In this document: positions 1 through 6,660 of the stretch, in pieces
Layout of the letters: the number at the start of each line of letters is the position of its first letter
Numbering within the stretch: the first letter of the stretch is position 1
Assembly: GCA_016212635.1 (NCBI GenBank)
Contig: JACRFR010000038.1
Location: 1 to 31,599 of the forward strand
DNA: 31,599 bases
Direction of reading: 5' to 3'
Origin: Candidatus Liptonbacteria bacterium
Lineage (GTDB): Bacteria > Patescibacteriota > Minisyncoccia > UBA6257 > 2-01-FULL-56-20
Program-made: the position numbers and the translations under genes
The notes under the pieces: generated by a model
The model's database searches: none
What the model saw: only the letters and a program-made list of their open reading frames with translations
What the model was told of the DNA's origin: nothing

Positions 1-120
1 AGCCGCCTGTCCGCCTCCGGCGGAGAATCCAGGTGGGAATACTGAATGGATCCCGGATATTTTTCACAGCTCTGAAAAATTCCGGGATGACCCGAGGACG
101 CAGCAAGCTGACGGGGTATG
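1..120. repeat. degenerate CPR-type intergenic inverted repeat
   Basis: This stretch carries GGATCCCGGATA and later ATTCCGGGATGAC. It resembles the right half of the better preserved element at 20966-21045, which has GGATTCCGGATATGG and ends GGAATGACA. No ORF is convincing. From 121 to 258 I see nothing else I can name. The relation between the two copies is by eye only. Confidence 0.4.
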
Positions 121-258
121 AACCCTAAAAGAGAATCAAAATCTTCCCGTCTCGCAGGACCACTGCTCCGGCGACTATTCTTTGGACTATTGGTTTGTCG
201 CCCATGGTATTCTCGCAGATAAATCTCGCGTCTCAATACAACCCTGTATTTTCACAAC

Positions 259-290
259 TTAACAAATTCTACGATCGTAGAATTTGTTAA
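259..290. repeat. 32-bp perfect palindrome
   Basis: The left half is TTAACAAATTCTACGA and the right half is its exact reverse complement, centred on CGATCG at 273-278. It lies 33 bp past the stop codon of the minus-strand gene at 324-794. As RNA it would be a long AT-rich hairpin with a tiny loop, but no U-tract follows. It could be a terminator-like structure for that gene or a dimeric protein binding site for something to the left of the window. Confidence 0.7.
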
Positions 291-323
291 CATACTGGGC
301 GGTTCGTGCCTAGCGTGAAACAA

Positions 324-794
324 TTAAATCCTCTCGGTGAAGGTGAAGGTGGCCAGGGTTTCGCCTTGGGGGTCCTGGAGGATTTCGATCTCTGCGGTAC
401 GGCTGTCTTTCTGGCCGTGGAAAACCGTCCGGTCGGGGTTGGTTTGGATCACTTGCGCGGCGAGCTGCCAGCCTTGCTTTTCCAAATAGGTCCAGTAGGA
501 CAAGTAGTTGGTCATGACCGGACTTCTGCTCCGGAGGGTCCGCGTACCGGCCACGGTGTCGGGCGCGGGATAGGAGTTCTCGTTGCGCACCACTTCCGCG
601 CCCGGTTCAAAGGCAAAAGCCGCCGGGAAAGCGGTCGGGGCCACGGAGGCCGGGAGCGGTTCTACTGTGCCCACGGGATGAGCCGCGCGGCGGTTGGCCG
701 CCAACCAAAAGATCAGGAGGACCAACGCGGCGATTATGACCACCGCCGCCACGATTACCCGATTCCGCCCGCGGGGTGATAACTTATTTTTCAT
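324..794 (-). CDS. small single-pass membrane protein, unknown function
   Basis: The 156-residue protein starts at MKNKLSPRGRNR. A basic N-terminus is followed by one strong membrane segment at about residues 13-31 (VIVAAVVIIAALVLLIFWLA), then an extracytoplasmic domain of about 125 residues containing NYLSYWTYLEKQGWQLA and VFHGQKDSRTAEIEI. The alternating pattern suggests a small alpha/beta domain. An open frame continues upstream to 962, but I chose the ATG at 794 because a TATAAT box ends 6 bp before it, as expected for a leaderless mRNA. I do not recognise the family. It diverges from the gene at 1010. A palindrome follows the stop codon. Confidence 0.75.
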   Translation of the reverse strand: MKNKLSPRGRNRVIVAAVVIIAALVLLIFWLAANRRAAHPVGTVEPLPASVAPTAFPAAFAFEPGAEVVRNENSYPAPDTVAGTRTLRSRSPVMTNYLSYWTYLEKQGWQLAAQVIQTNPDRTVFHGQKDSRTAEIEILQDPQGETLATFTFTERI

Positions 795-800
795 GTTTAT

Positions 801-829
801 ATTATACGCGTTTGCGGGCAACTTGTTTA
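801..829 (-). promoter_or_regulatory. promoter of the 324-794 gene, probably leaderless
   Basis: On the minus strand the -10 box is TATAAT (801-806) and a -35-like TAAACA lies at 824-829, with a 17-bp spacer. Only 6 bp separate the -10 box from the ATG, so transcription should start at about the A of the start codon. Confidence 0.6.
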
Positions 830-905
830 TGCCCAGCCGAGATTCTGTCTCTAGAGATAACCCAATGTTGGCTTCTCGCCCAGCGGAGAGACCGGTTAAT
901 TTCTG

Positions 906-970
906 GTCTTGCGATGCCCGCCCGCCTTCGGTGGGACTGCAGAACCGATAATATTTGGTCATCGCAAGAC
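906..970. repeat. intergenic element with 11-bp terminal inverted repeats
   Basis: GTCTTGCGATG (906-916) is repeated inverted as CATCGCAAGAC (960-970). The interior holds a small GC-rich hairpin (CCCGCC and GGTGGG). It sits between two divergent genes just upstream of the -10 box at 994-999. There is no coding content. Confidence 0.5.
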
Positions 971-993
971 GAGTCGTCGGATGACTAGTGTGG

Positions 994-999
994 TATGAT
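994..999 (+). promoter_or_regulatory. -10 box of the 1010 gene
   Basis: TATGAT is preceded by TGG, giving an extended -10 (TGN-TATGAT). The ATG at 1010 lies 10 bp downstream, so the leader would be only a few bases. The upstream ATG at 995 overlaps the -10 box itself and is therefore an unlikely start. Confidence 0.45.
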
Positions 1000-1009
1000 A
1001 ACGGGCAAG

Positions 1010-2845
1010 ATGGCTCTAAACAGAGGCCGCCGGCGCGAAATTGTTGACCGCACTTGCCAGGTTAGTTACGAACTGGCCCTGCTTGCGGTCTTTTTCTTGA
1101 TCGCCGCGGTCCCTTTTCAAAAACAAGCCACCGAGCATCAGAATGTCCGCACTTTGGATGCCACCCATATAGCTTTCGATGCCGCGGATTCGACAGCGCT
1201 CCGCCCAGGCGTAACACTGCCGGCTTATCGCTTCCAGAACAATTGGCGGTCGGAGCTGGGGCGGGTCACGGTGGCGCGAGTCGAGGAAGGAACGGCGGTG
1301 GCGGTGTTCGATCCCGGCAGTTTTCGCTGGCCCATGGGCCGCCACGGGCGGGTGGTAGTCACGGACGGTGATACAGTCACGATCGACGTCGGAACCAGTT
1401 TGGGGCTTCAACCGAATGACCAGCTGATACTTTTCTCGGAACGCGACCGGGTGGGCCGCATCACTTTGACCAGTGTTGACACCGACTTGGCAAGGGCTCG
1501 AGTGGACGAAATCTCCCGGCCCAACTTGGTCGGCCTGACCGCGAGCGAGTACACCGTCGCCACCCAGGTGGTTTGGGACCGGGGCGGATTAACGAAGTCG
1601 GCCGAGTACATAATCTTGGTCGCACTCCTTGGCGCTTATGGTTGGTTCTGGCTATGGCACAAAAGATCACCTTTGATCGCGGTCGGTACCGAGCTGCGGC
1701 GGTGGCTGGATCGCCTGGGACTCCAACGCTTCCGGCTTCTCTGGCTCGCGCTTCTAGCCATACCCTGCGTTTGGTTCTTGGCTGGCTTCCTGCCGTCGCT
1801 ACTTTCGGTCGTAGTCGCAAAATCGCTCGCCTACCTAACTCCGTGGCTGCCCCAGTTAAGAATTGGGTATCTCTGGCCGTGGTTTGAAACGAGGTTGCCG
1901 TTTTTTTACTTGGTGGGTGGTTTGATCTACTGGTTTTACCTGTTCCGCTATCTTCGCTCGCCAATCTCGGCCTTGTGGCACCGGCTCCGTTGGAAGCCCT
2001 GGCTCTATGATTGGCTCCCGATCCCGCCGCGGCGAGCCGCGCTATGGTTGCTACACCTAATTATTGCTTACGCTTTTACTTCGACTTTATTCGGATTTCT
2101 GTCCGGCAACACTGCGGCTATGATGCAGTTGGGGTGGCCAGATTCGCCTGTGAGGCCGAGTGGTATGATCAATCTTTTTGATCCGGTCGCAATTGTGACC
2201 TGGCTTTCCAGCTTTCTCCAAACGATCGGCTATATGCTGACCCACGCACCAAGTCTGGCCGCGGGGGTCACGTGGTTCGAGATCCTAAAGTATGCGCTGT
2301 GGTCGGTCACGATCCTGGGGGTGCTTTTGGGCTACGCGCACTCCATCTTGGGCCCTTTGTGGGGCAAGCACATCCGGAATCTGGACTTTACGGTAACCGG
2401 CTGGGTAAGCAACGCTTTTTGCTATCCCCTCTTGGGCGTGGCGGTCTGGCAGTTAGTGCCGAACTTTCTGGGCAATGATCCCCTGCTGGCGAGCGGGTTG
2501 TTATTCCAGCTCATGTTGGGACTGGGCCTGGCATTCAATTTTCTGTACACGCTCTCCATCTGGAATCTGGGCACGATGTTCGGCGTGATGACGGACAAAG
2601 GGGTGCGTACCACCGGTTTCTACTCGGTAGTGCGCCACCCCAGCTACACCTTGGAAGCATTCATGTTCGTTCTGGTTGAGATGAACGGCCTCTCCACCTG
2701 GGTCCAATGGTTCGCAATCTCCATGTATCTGGTCATTTACTGGTTGCGCGCGGAGCGAGAAGATCAGTTTATGGCCGCGGCTAACCCCGACTACCACCGC
2801 TACCAGGAACGAACGCCATATAAGTTCATTCCGGGGATCTACTAG
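1010..2845 (+). CDS. polytopic membrane protein with C-terminal isoprenylcysteine methyltransferase-like domain
   Basis: The 611-residue protein begins MALNRGRRRE. TM1 is at about residues 18-37. A soluble, probably extracytoplasmic, domain of about 150 residues follows and contains VGTSLGLQPNDQLILFSE and VGRITLTSV, a beta-barrel-like pattern (GxxxGLxxND...vGxitv) seen in several periplasmic domains. About nine further membrane segments follow. The C-terminal 80 residues match the ICMT/PEMT type of membrane methyltransferase: GFYSVVRHPSYTLE (about 536-549), then RAERED (580-585), Y..Y and FIPGIY at the end. In that family the Arg-His-Pro and the Arg-Glu cluster bind S-adenosylmethionine. The substrate is unknown; a lipid or a membrane-anchored thiol are both possible. 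The gene ends 20 bp inside the end of the convergent gene at 2826-4478. The fusion of an extracytoplasmic domain to this enzyme fold is unusual. Confidence 0.75.
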   Translation: MALNRGRRREIVDRTCQVSYELALLAVFFLIAAVPFQKQATEHQNVRTLDATHIAFDAADSTALRPGVTLPAYRFQNNWRSELGRVTVARVEEGTAVAVFDPGSFRWPMGRHGRVVVTDGDTVTIDVGTSLGLQPNDQLILFSERDRVGRITLTSVDTDLARARVDEISRPNLVGLTASEYTVATQVVWDRGGLTKSAEYIILVALLGAYGWFWLWHKRSPLIAVGTELRRWLDRLGLQRFRLLWLALLAIPCVWFLAGFLPSLLSVVVAKSLAYLTPWLPQLRIGYLWPWFETRLPFFYLVGGLIYWFYLFRYLRSPISALWHRLRWKPWLYDWLPIPPRRAALWLLHLIIAYAFTSTLFGFLSGNTAAMMQLGWPDSPVRPSGMINLFDPVAIVTWLSSFLQTIGYMLTHAPSLAAGVTWFEILKYALWSVTILGVLLGYAHSILGPLWGKHIRNLDFTVTGWVSNAFCYPLLGVAVWQLVPNFLGNDPLLASGLLFQLMLGLGLAFNFLYTLSIWNLGTMFGVMTDKGVRTTGFYSVVRHPSYTLEAFMFVLVEMNGLSTWVQWFAISMYLVIYWLRAEREDQFMAAANPDYHRYQERTPYKFIPGIY

Positions 2846-4478
2846 AACCCATCTCCAAAGTAGATTTAAGCCGGGCAAGCTTGGAACGCCGGCCAAACCG
2901 CGAAGCGAGCTTCCGCAGGAACGCTCGGCTGTAACGTGGCGGTAAAAAGGTGAGATATAAAAGCAGGAAAAAACAAAAGACCAGCGTGTTGATGTAACCG
3001 TTGTGGATAATCTGATCCGGGGACAGCAGTGGCATGACAGAGACGGCCGCGAGCAGGGCGAAGACGAGAGCCAGCCGTACTGCCGCCCGCCAGTCCGGCC
3101 TGGCTGGAAAAATAACTACGGGAAAGAGCGCCAGATACATGTAGTAGTAATTGGCTGGCATTTGGAAAAAGAACAGGATGGTGCCCCCAATAAGAAGCGC
3201 CGAGAGCCACTCCCGGACCCGCCATCCGATCCCGAGCGCGGCCGAGAGGGCGCCCCATTTAATCAAGGTGAACCAGAGAAAGTGCGCGGCGTAGATTGCT
3301 CGCAGTCGCTCCTGCCAGGCGACAAAGCGCACCAGGCCGTCCGCGAACCAGAAGTTCTGACCGGCGATGGCCGGTGAAAAGACGGCATACTTGTCGAAGC
3401 CGATATGCATGACCCAAAAAGTGCTCCCGTGCTTGATTATCTTATGGAAAAAATCCGCCCAGGACTCCGTGCCGTACCAGAGAACGCTACCCAGAAACAA
3501 CAGGGAGGCGGTGGCGGCGAAATAGAACAGAAAATTAACCAGCCGCACCCGTAGATCGGCTTGCCGGTAGGCGCGCCCCAAGAGAGCCCAGACCGCGCCC
3601 AGGAAAAAAAACACGGGGAAAATGCGGAAGGCCGAAGTCAGCGCAAAGAACACCGCCGAGGTCCGGTAACTGCCTTTCTTAAGACAACACAAAGCGACTA
3701 TCAGCAAGAAGAGCCAGGTTTGCCGACTGAACGAGCCGCCGGTCCATTCGTAGCTGGCCAACCAACTGGTACCCGCGGCGATCAAATAACCTCCCGCCGG
3801 GTAGGCGCCGAAAGAACGCCAGATCAGGTAGCCCGCAACCGGGAAGATCAGAAGCATGTCCCAAAACGGCAGAAGGGACAAGCTGGCCGGATTGATGGGT
3901 ACCAGATTGATCAGGCGGCCCATGATCAAGTTCCAAGTCGGAGGCGGATTGAAGCCCAGATCAAAAAGCATCACCCGCCACCACTGATCCTGCCAACCCA
4001 GGTCCAAAAAGACCTTAAGGTCGGACTGAAAAGCCCGCCAGCGCTCCGGAGCGAAGCGCGCGCGACATTCGTTTTGCTTTAAGTCGTAGACCTGCCCGGC
4101 GGGCAAGGAGACGTCCGGGTTTTGCAGGGAACGGATGTCGGTTATGCTCGGGATGGACACGCCCCGAGCGGACAGATCGCGCAGGGCGACATAGGTGCAA
4201 TCGTAAAGACTATAGTAGCCGAGTTCCTGGAAGTACTTAGCGCCCAGGGCGTAGTGGTAGATGTCGTGGTAATGGAAGGTGCGCAGACCGGTCGAGCTAG
4301 GGCCGAAAAAATTGCCGAAGCGCGTGTAACCGAAAACTGCCAGGGCCGCAACCGATCCCACCAGGACCAGCGTGACCTTGTCCGCGCGGCTACCGCGAGG
4401 GAACCAAAGCGCGGCTTTGTTAACAATTAAAAAACCGCCTAAACACAAGATCAGAAGCAAAAGAACCTGGTAAGGCAC
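2826..4478 (-). CDS. GT-C-type polytopic glycosyltransferase-like protein
   Basis: The 550-residue protein has roughly 11-12 hydrophobic segments. Between TM2 and TM3 is a loop with HYHDIYHYALGAKYF (about 69-83). An acidic residue in the first extracytoplasmic loop followed by an aromatic-rich helix is typical of GT-C glycosyltransferases that use polyprenyl-phosphate sugars (GT39/GT87-like). A long loop with FLDLGWQDQWWRVMLFDLGFNPPP follows. The C-terminus is basic and cytoplasmic (RYSRAFLRKLASRFGRRSK). The start codon is GTG; the next in-frame codons upstream reach a stop without an ATG. It follows the minor prepilin gene by 46 bp on the same strand, so it may be co-transcribed and could glycosylate pilins or other surface proteins. 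That role is inference. Confidence 0.65.
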   Translation of the reverse strand: MPYQVLLLLILCLGGFLIVNKAALWFPRGSRADKVTLVLVGSVAALAVFGYTRFGNFFGPSSTGLRTFHYHDIYHYALGAKYFQELGYYSLYDCTYVALRDLSARGVSIPSITDIRSLQNPDVSLPAGQVYDLKQNECRARFAPERWRAFQSDLKVFLDLGWQDQWWRVMLFDLGFNPPPTWNLIMGRLINLVPINPASLSLLPFWDMLLIFPVAGYLIWRSFGAYPAGGYLIAAGTSWLASYEWTGGSFSRQTWLFLLIVALCCLKKGSYRTSAVFFALTSAFRIFPVFFFLGAVWALLGRAYRQADLRVRLVNFLFYFAATASLLFLGSVLWYGTESWADFFHKIIKHGSTFWVMHIGFDKYAVFSPAIAGQNFWFADGLVRFVAWQERLRAIYAAHFLWFTLIKWGALSAALGIGWRVREWLSALLIGGTILFFFQMPANYYYMYLALFPVVIFPARPDWRAAVRLALVFALLAAVSVMPLLSPDQIIHNGYINTLVFCFFLLLYLTFLPPRYSRAFLRKLASRFGRRSKLARLKSTLEMGSSRSPE

Positions 4479-4524
4479 TTCAATTGGCTGGAGTTAACTT
4501 AAAATAATGTTGCTCCTCGCTTTG

Positions 4525-5217
4525 CTAAGAATCCGGTACGCGGGAACTGACCGAGGTTTCGATATTCAACTCGCTCACGTCCACTCCCAGCTCTTTCGGG
4601 GAAACGCCGACCGAGATCGTGATCAGCGGCTGCCGGAGATCCCCGACCGAATTCCCCTGCAGCAAGAAAGAGAGGGAGCGGATATTGATCGAGTCCGGCG
4701 TGATCTTCTGAAAACGCGAATCGGTGCTGCACAAGGCGCCGCTCACCCCGAGGCCGCGGCGGATAGTATGCGTGCCATCCGGTTCGGTTGCCGGACAGTA
4801 AGTGACCTCCGCGCCTTGGCCGTTGTGGAAAGACAAATAGTCGGTGGGGTTGCCGGAGCAGGCCGAGACTGCGCCGGTGCAAAAATCCTTGCCGACTCGT
4901 ATCTCGCGCGCCATTTGCTCCAAAACCAAGCTCATGGTGCTATTGGCGGCCAAGAGCGCGCTGGCTTGCCGCTGGGACCGGAGGGAACGGACAAAGCCGC
5001 CCACCGCCACCGACACGATCACCGCGAAAATACCGACTGAAATGATCATCTCGACCAGGGTGTAGCCTCTCCGAGCGAGGAGCGAGGAGCGAGGAGCGAG
5101 GAGCGGCTTACCAGGACTAGCGGGGAGATGATCGCCACGGCTAGTTTGCCCCGTAGAATCTCGCAGGAATTTGTACGGGACGAAAAGCGAAAAGCGAAAA
5201 GCGAAAAGCTTTTTCAT
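4525..5217 (-). CDS. minor prepilin, PilW/PulJ-like, with a very long repeat-encoded leader
   Basis: The 230-residue protein carries a class III prepilin motif G|YTLVEMIISVGIFAVIVSV at about residues 51-70, with the conserved Glu at +5 of the predicted mature chain. PilD would cut after the Gly. The mature region contains LLAANSTMSLVLEQMAREIRVG, typical of PilW/PulJ minor pilins, and several Cys. The leader is about 51 residues, far longer than usual. It starts MKKLFAFRFSLF, encoded by four AAAAGCG-type heptads, and ends PLLAPRSSLLARRG, encoded by nearly five GAGCGAG heptads. The ATG at 5217 is the only sensible ATG; a TTG or CTG start closer to the motif cannot be excluded. It is the last pilus gene of the cluster. 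Confidence 0.85.
   Translation of the reverse strand: MKKLFAFRFSLFVPYKFLRDSTGQTSRGDHLPASPGKPLLAPRSSLLARRGYTLVEMIISVGIFAVIVSVAVGGFVRSLRSQRQASALLAANSTMSLVLEQMAREIRVGKDFCTGAVSACSGNPTDYLSFHNGQGAEVTYCPATEPDGTHTIRRGLGVSGALCSTDSRFQKITPDSINIRSLSFLLQGNSVGDLRQPLITISVGVSPKELGVDVSELNIETSVSSRVPDS
5073..5106. repeat. heptad array GAGCGAG x ~4.9 inside prepilin leader
   Basis: Four exact copies of GAGCGAG and a partial fifth lie within the coding sequence of the 4525-5217 prepilin, directly before the codons of the cleavage site. Because 7 is not a multiple of 3, the array is read in all three frames in turn (LLA, PRS, SLL). Gain or loss of one unit would shift the frame. Confidence 0.9.
5181..5208. repeat. 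heptad array CGAAAAG x 4 at prepilin start
   Basis: Four exact copies of CGAAAAG lie immediately after the start codon region of the 4525-5217 prepilin and encode LFAFRFSLF. The array and the ATG context are shared with the prepilin gene at 6023-6589 (array 6551-6580). Confidence 0.9.
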
Positions 5218-5275
5218 AGTTTTATTGTATTCTGTATGTTTTCTCTTCACCAATCATTTTTCCCTTTTATTTTCA

Positions 5276-5318
5276 CCTCTCTCCTCTCTTCGCTCCTCGC
5301 TCTTCCCTCATCGCTTTG
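5276..5318. repeat. opposite-strand heptad array in the spacer between two prepilin genes
   Basis: In-phase 7-bp units such as TCTCCTC, TCTTCGC, TCCTCGC, TCTTCCC and TCATCGC fill the spacer next to the stop codon of the 5319-5933 gene. They are complementary to the arrays at 5073-5106 and 5181-5208. For example GAGCGAGGAGCG in the mRNA pairs with CGCTCCTCGCTC. Confidence 0.8.
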
Positions 5319-5933
5319 TTACCGCCACTTGTAAAAATGATCCTCCACGTTGACCGAGTACTGGGCGCCGCCGCGGGTGGTCCAGGTAACGGTGGAGTTG
5401 ACCCGCATCTCGTTGGACTGCGGACCGATCCAGCAAATTTCCACTTTGCGCCGGAAAGTGGTCGGATTGCCCATGGCCTGGATGTTATAGCGATGCGCGG
5501 CTGGATCGTAATACAAAGATTGCGAGGGATTGTAATTTTGCAGATTGCCCGCGGTACTCGCGTAATCCAGCTGGTACCCCGGCGCGGGGGGACAGTTCGG
5601 GCCGATACCACTATTCCACGGCTGACCATTGATCACGTTGGTGTCGGTGAGGTTCTTGATGATTTCCACCCCCTCCGCCGCCAGGTAGCTCCCCACATAA
5701 CTGTCCGCCACCACCCGGTTCAAACCGAGAGACTGATTCAAAAGGCCCAAGATACCCAGGAAGCCAACGGTTAAGACGCTCACCGCCACTAGGGTCTCCA
5801 CGATGGTCTGACCAGGGGAAGCGAGGAGCGAGGAGCGACCCGCGCTACGCCGTAGGCTCCGGCGAGGCGAGGGAGCGAGGAGGACAGACCCCGATTTTTT
5901 GTCCACTACTGTTGTTTTATATTTTTTGTTCAT
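5319..5933 (-). CDS. minor prepilin, PilV/PulI-like
   Basis: The 204-residue protein starts MNKKYKTTVVDKK. The prepilin motif is PG|QTIVETLVAVSVLTVGFLG near residues 40-58: the Glu is at +5, but the first mature residue is Gln instead of the usual Phe/Met. The hydrophobic helix continues with GILGLLNQSLGLNRVVADSYVG, and the mature part ends with a beta-rich domain (VTWTTRGGAQYSVNVEDHFYKWR). PilV/PulI proteins share VETLVALxVL. The leader is about 41 residues and is encoded partly by degenerate GGAGCGA heptads (5818-5880). An alternative ATG lies at 5966 inside the upstream heptad array; I prefer 5933 because it shortens the leader. Confidence 0.82.
   Translation of the reverse strand: MNKKYKTTVVDKKSGSVLLAPSPRRSLRRSAGRSSLLASPGQTIVETLVAVSVLTVGFLGILGLLNQSLGLNRVVADSYVGSYLAAEGVEIIKNLTDTNVINGQPWNSGIGPNCPPAPGYQLDYASTAGNLQNYNPSQSLYYDPAAHRYNIQAMGNPTTFRRKVEICWIGPQSNEMRVNSTVTWTTRGGAQYSVNVEDHFYKWR
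5818..5880. repeat. degenerate heptad array in prepilin leader
   Basis: GAAGCGA and two GGAGCGA units at 5818-5839 and GAGGCGA, GGAGCGA-like units at 5862-5880 flank a GC-rich insert. All of it is coding for the leader of the 5319-5933 prepilin (SVLLAPSPRRSLRRSAG). Confidence 0.75.
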
Positions 5934-5944
5934 TTTTTCTCTGC

Positions 5945-6020
5945 TGTCTGCTTTCTCGTCTCTCATTACTCCTCGCTCTTCACCTTTCTTCTCATCGCTC
6001 TTCGCTCTTCGCTCCTCGCT
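5945..6020. repeat. opposite-strand heptad array between prepilin genes
   Basis: Units TCATTAC, TCCTCGC, TCTTCAC and, after a 1-bp slip, TCATCGC, TCTTCGC twice and TCCTCGC fill the spacer after the stop of the 6023-6589 gene. In the mRNA, AAGCGAGGAGCGA here is complementary to TCGCTCCTCGCTT in the leader of the next gene. Confidence 0.8.
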
Positions 6021-6022
6021 TT

Positions 6023-6589
6023 CTAAAACGTCACCTGCCCGAAGGAGTTGATAGTAATGACCGCCGAGTCCGCGCCGTCCGTGGTTTCCAGGATTATTTG
6101 CCCCCCGTTGGGCAAGATGGCCGAACCATCATAGATCACCGTGGTTGGGTCCGGGGGAATAAACATCACGTCCCGCGCGGTTGTCCCGGCGGAACGAAAC
6201 CGGACGGCGGAATCCAGCACGAAATTCTCGACCGGCAGCTCCAGGCCGGGATTCATACTGGTGAAAGTCGGCGCGCAGCCCGACCGGGGATACTGAAAGA
6301 GATTGAAAGTATTGCTGCCGCGGGTAACTTGCACCCCGTACGCGCAAGGTACTCCCGAGGCAGTGGTGGTGGCGTAGGCGGCTAGGGTCAAGGACTTGGC
6401 CCGCAGGATCTCTTGGGCCACGCGGGAGGTGTTCACAAAGAGGGTTACCTGCCCCCGGCTACGCGAACCGTATAAGATCGGCATGCTGACCAGCAAGGTG
6501 GTGATAGCCACCGTCACGATCAGCTCGATCAGGGTGAAACCCGCCGCCGAAGCGAAAAGCGAAAAGCGAAAAGCGAAAAGCTTTTTCAT
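6023..6589 (-). CDS. minor prepilin, GspH/FimT-like
   Basis: The 188-residue protein has leader MKKLFAFRFSLFASAAG, then G|FTLIELIVTVAITTLLVS with Glu at +5. The region after the helix (RSRGQVTLFVNTSRVAQEILRAK) and the C-terminal ADSAVITINSFGQVTF fit the GspH/FimT pseudopilin fold, in which a pilin helix is followed by a beta-sandwich. In systems of known function such minor pilins form a priming tip complex, and FimT-type proteins can bind DNA during uptake. It follows pilD with a 71-bp spacer, same strand. The first ten residues are encoded by the heptad array at 6551-6580, the same as in the prepilin at 4525-5217. An ATG two codons upstream (MRMKK) is an equal alternative. Confidence 0.85.
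   Translation of the reverse strand: MKKLFAFRFSLFASAAGFTLIELIVTVAITTLLVSMPILYGSRSRGQVTLFVNTSRVAQEILRAKSLTLAAYATTTASGVPCAYGVQVTRGSNTFNLFQYPRSGCAPTFTSMNPGLELPVENFVLDSAVRFRSAGTTARDVMFIPPDPTTVIYDGSAILPNGGQIILETTDGADSAVITINSFGQVTF
6551..6580. repeat. heptad array AGCGAAA x 4 at prepilin start
   Basis: Four copies of the 7-bp unit lie directly after the ATG region of the 6023-6589 prepilin. Sequence and position match the array at 5181-5208, so the two genes share start codon, array and encoded LFAFRFSLF. Confidence 0.9.
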
Positions 6590-6631
6590 CCGCATATATA
6601 TATTGTACCCGAGACTGACCTGTTGTCACTT

Positions 6632-6660
6632 ATCGCTCTCCGCTCCTCGCTCTTCGCTTT
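6632..6660. repeat. opposite-strand heptad array between pilD and prepilin
   Basis: Units TTATCGC, TCTCCGC, TCCTCGC and TCTTCGC run up to the stop codon of pilD. In the mRNA, GCGAAGAGCG pairs with CGCTTTTCGC just inside the following prepilin gene, leaving its ATG in the loop. Confidence 0.8.

Noticed and set aside
324..962. Longer 212-residue form of the first gene
   Set aside because: The extension has no protein-like pattern and would run through the promoter box at 801-806.
5073..5208. Possible CRISPR-like array
   Set aside because: The units are 7 bp with no spacers between them, lie partly in coding sequence, and no cas gene is near.
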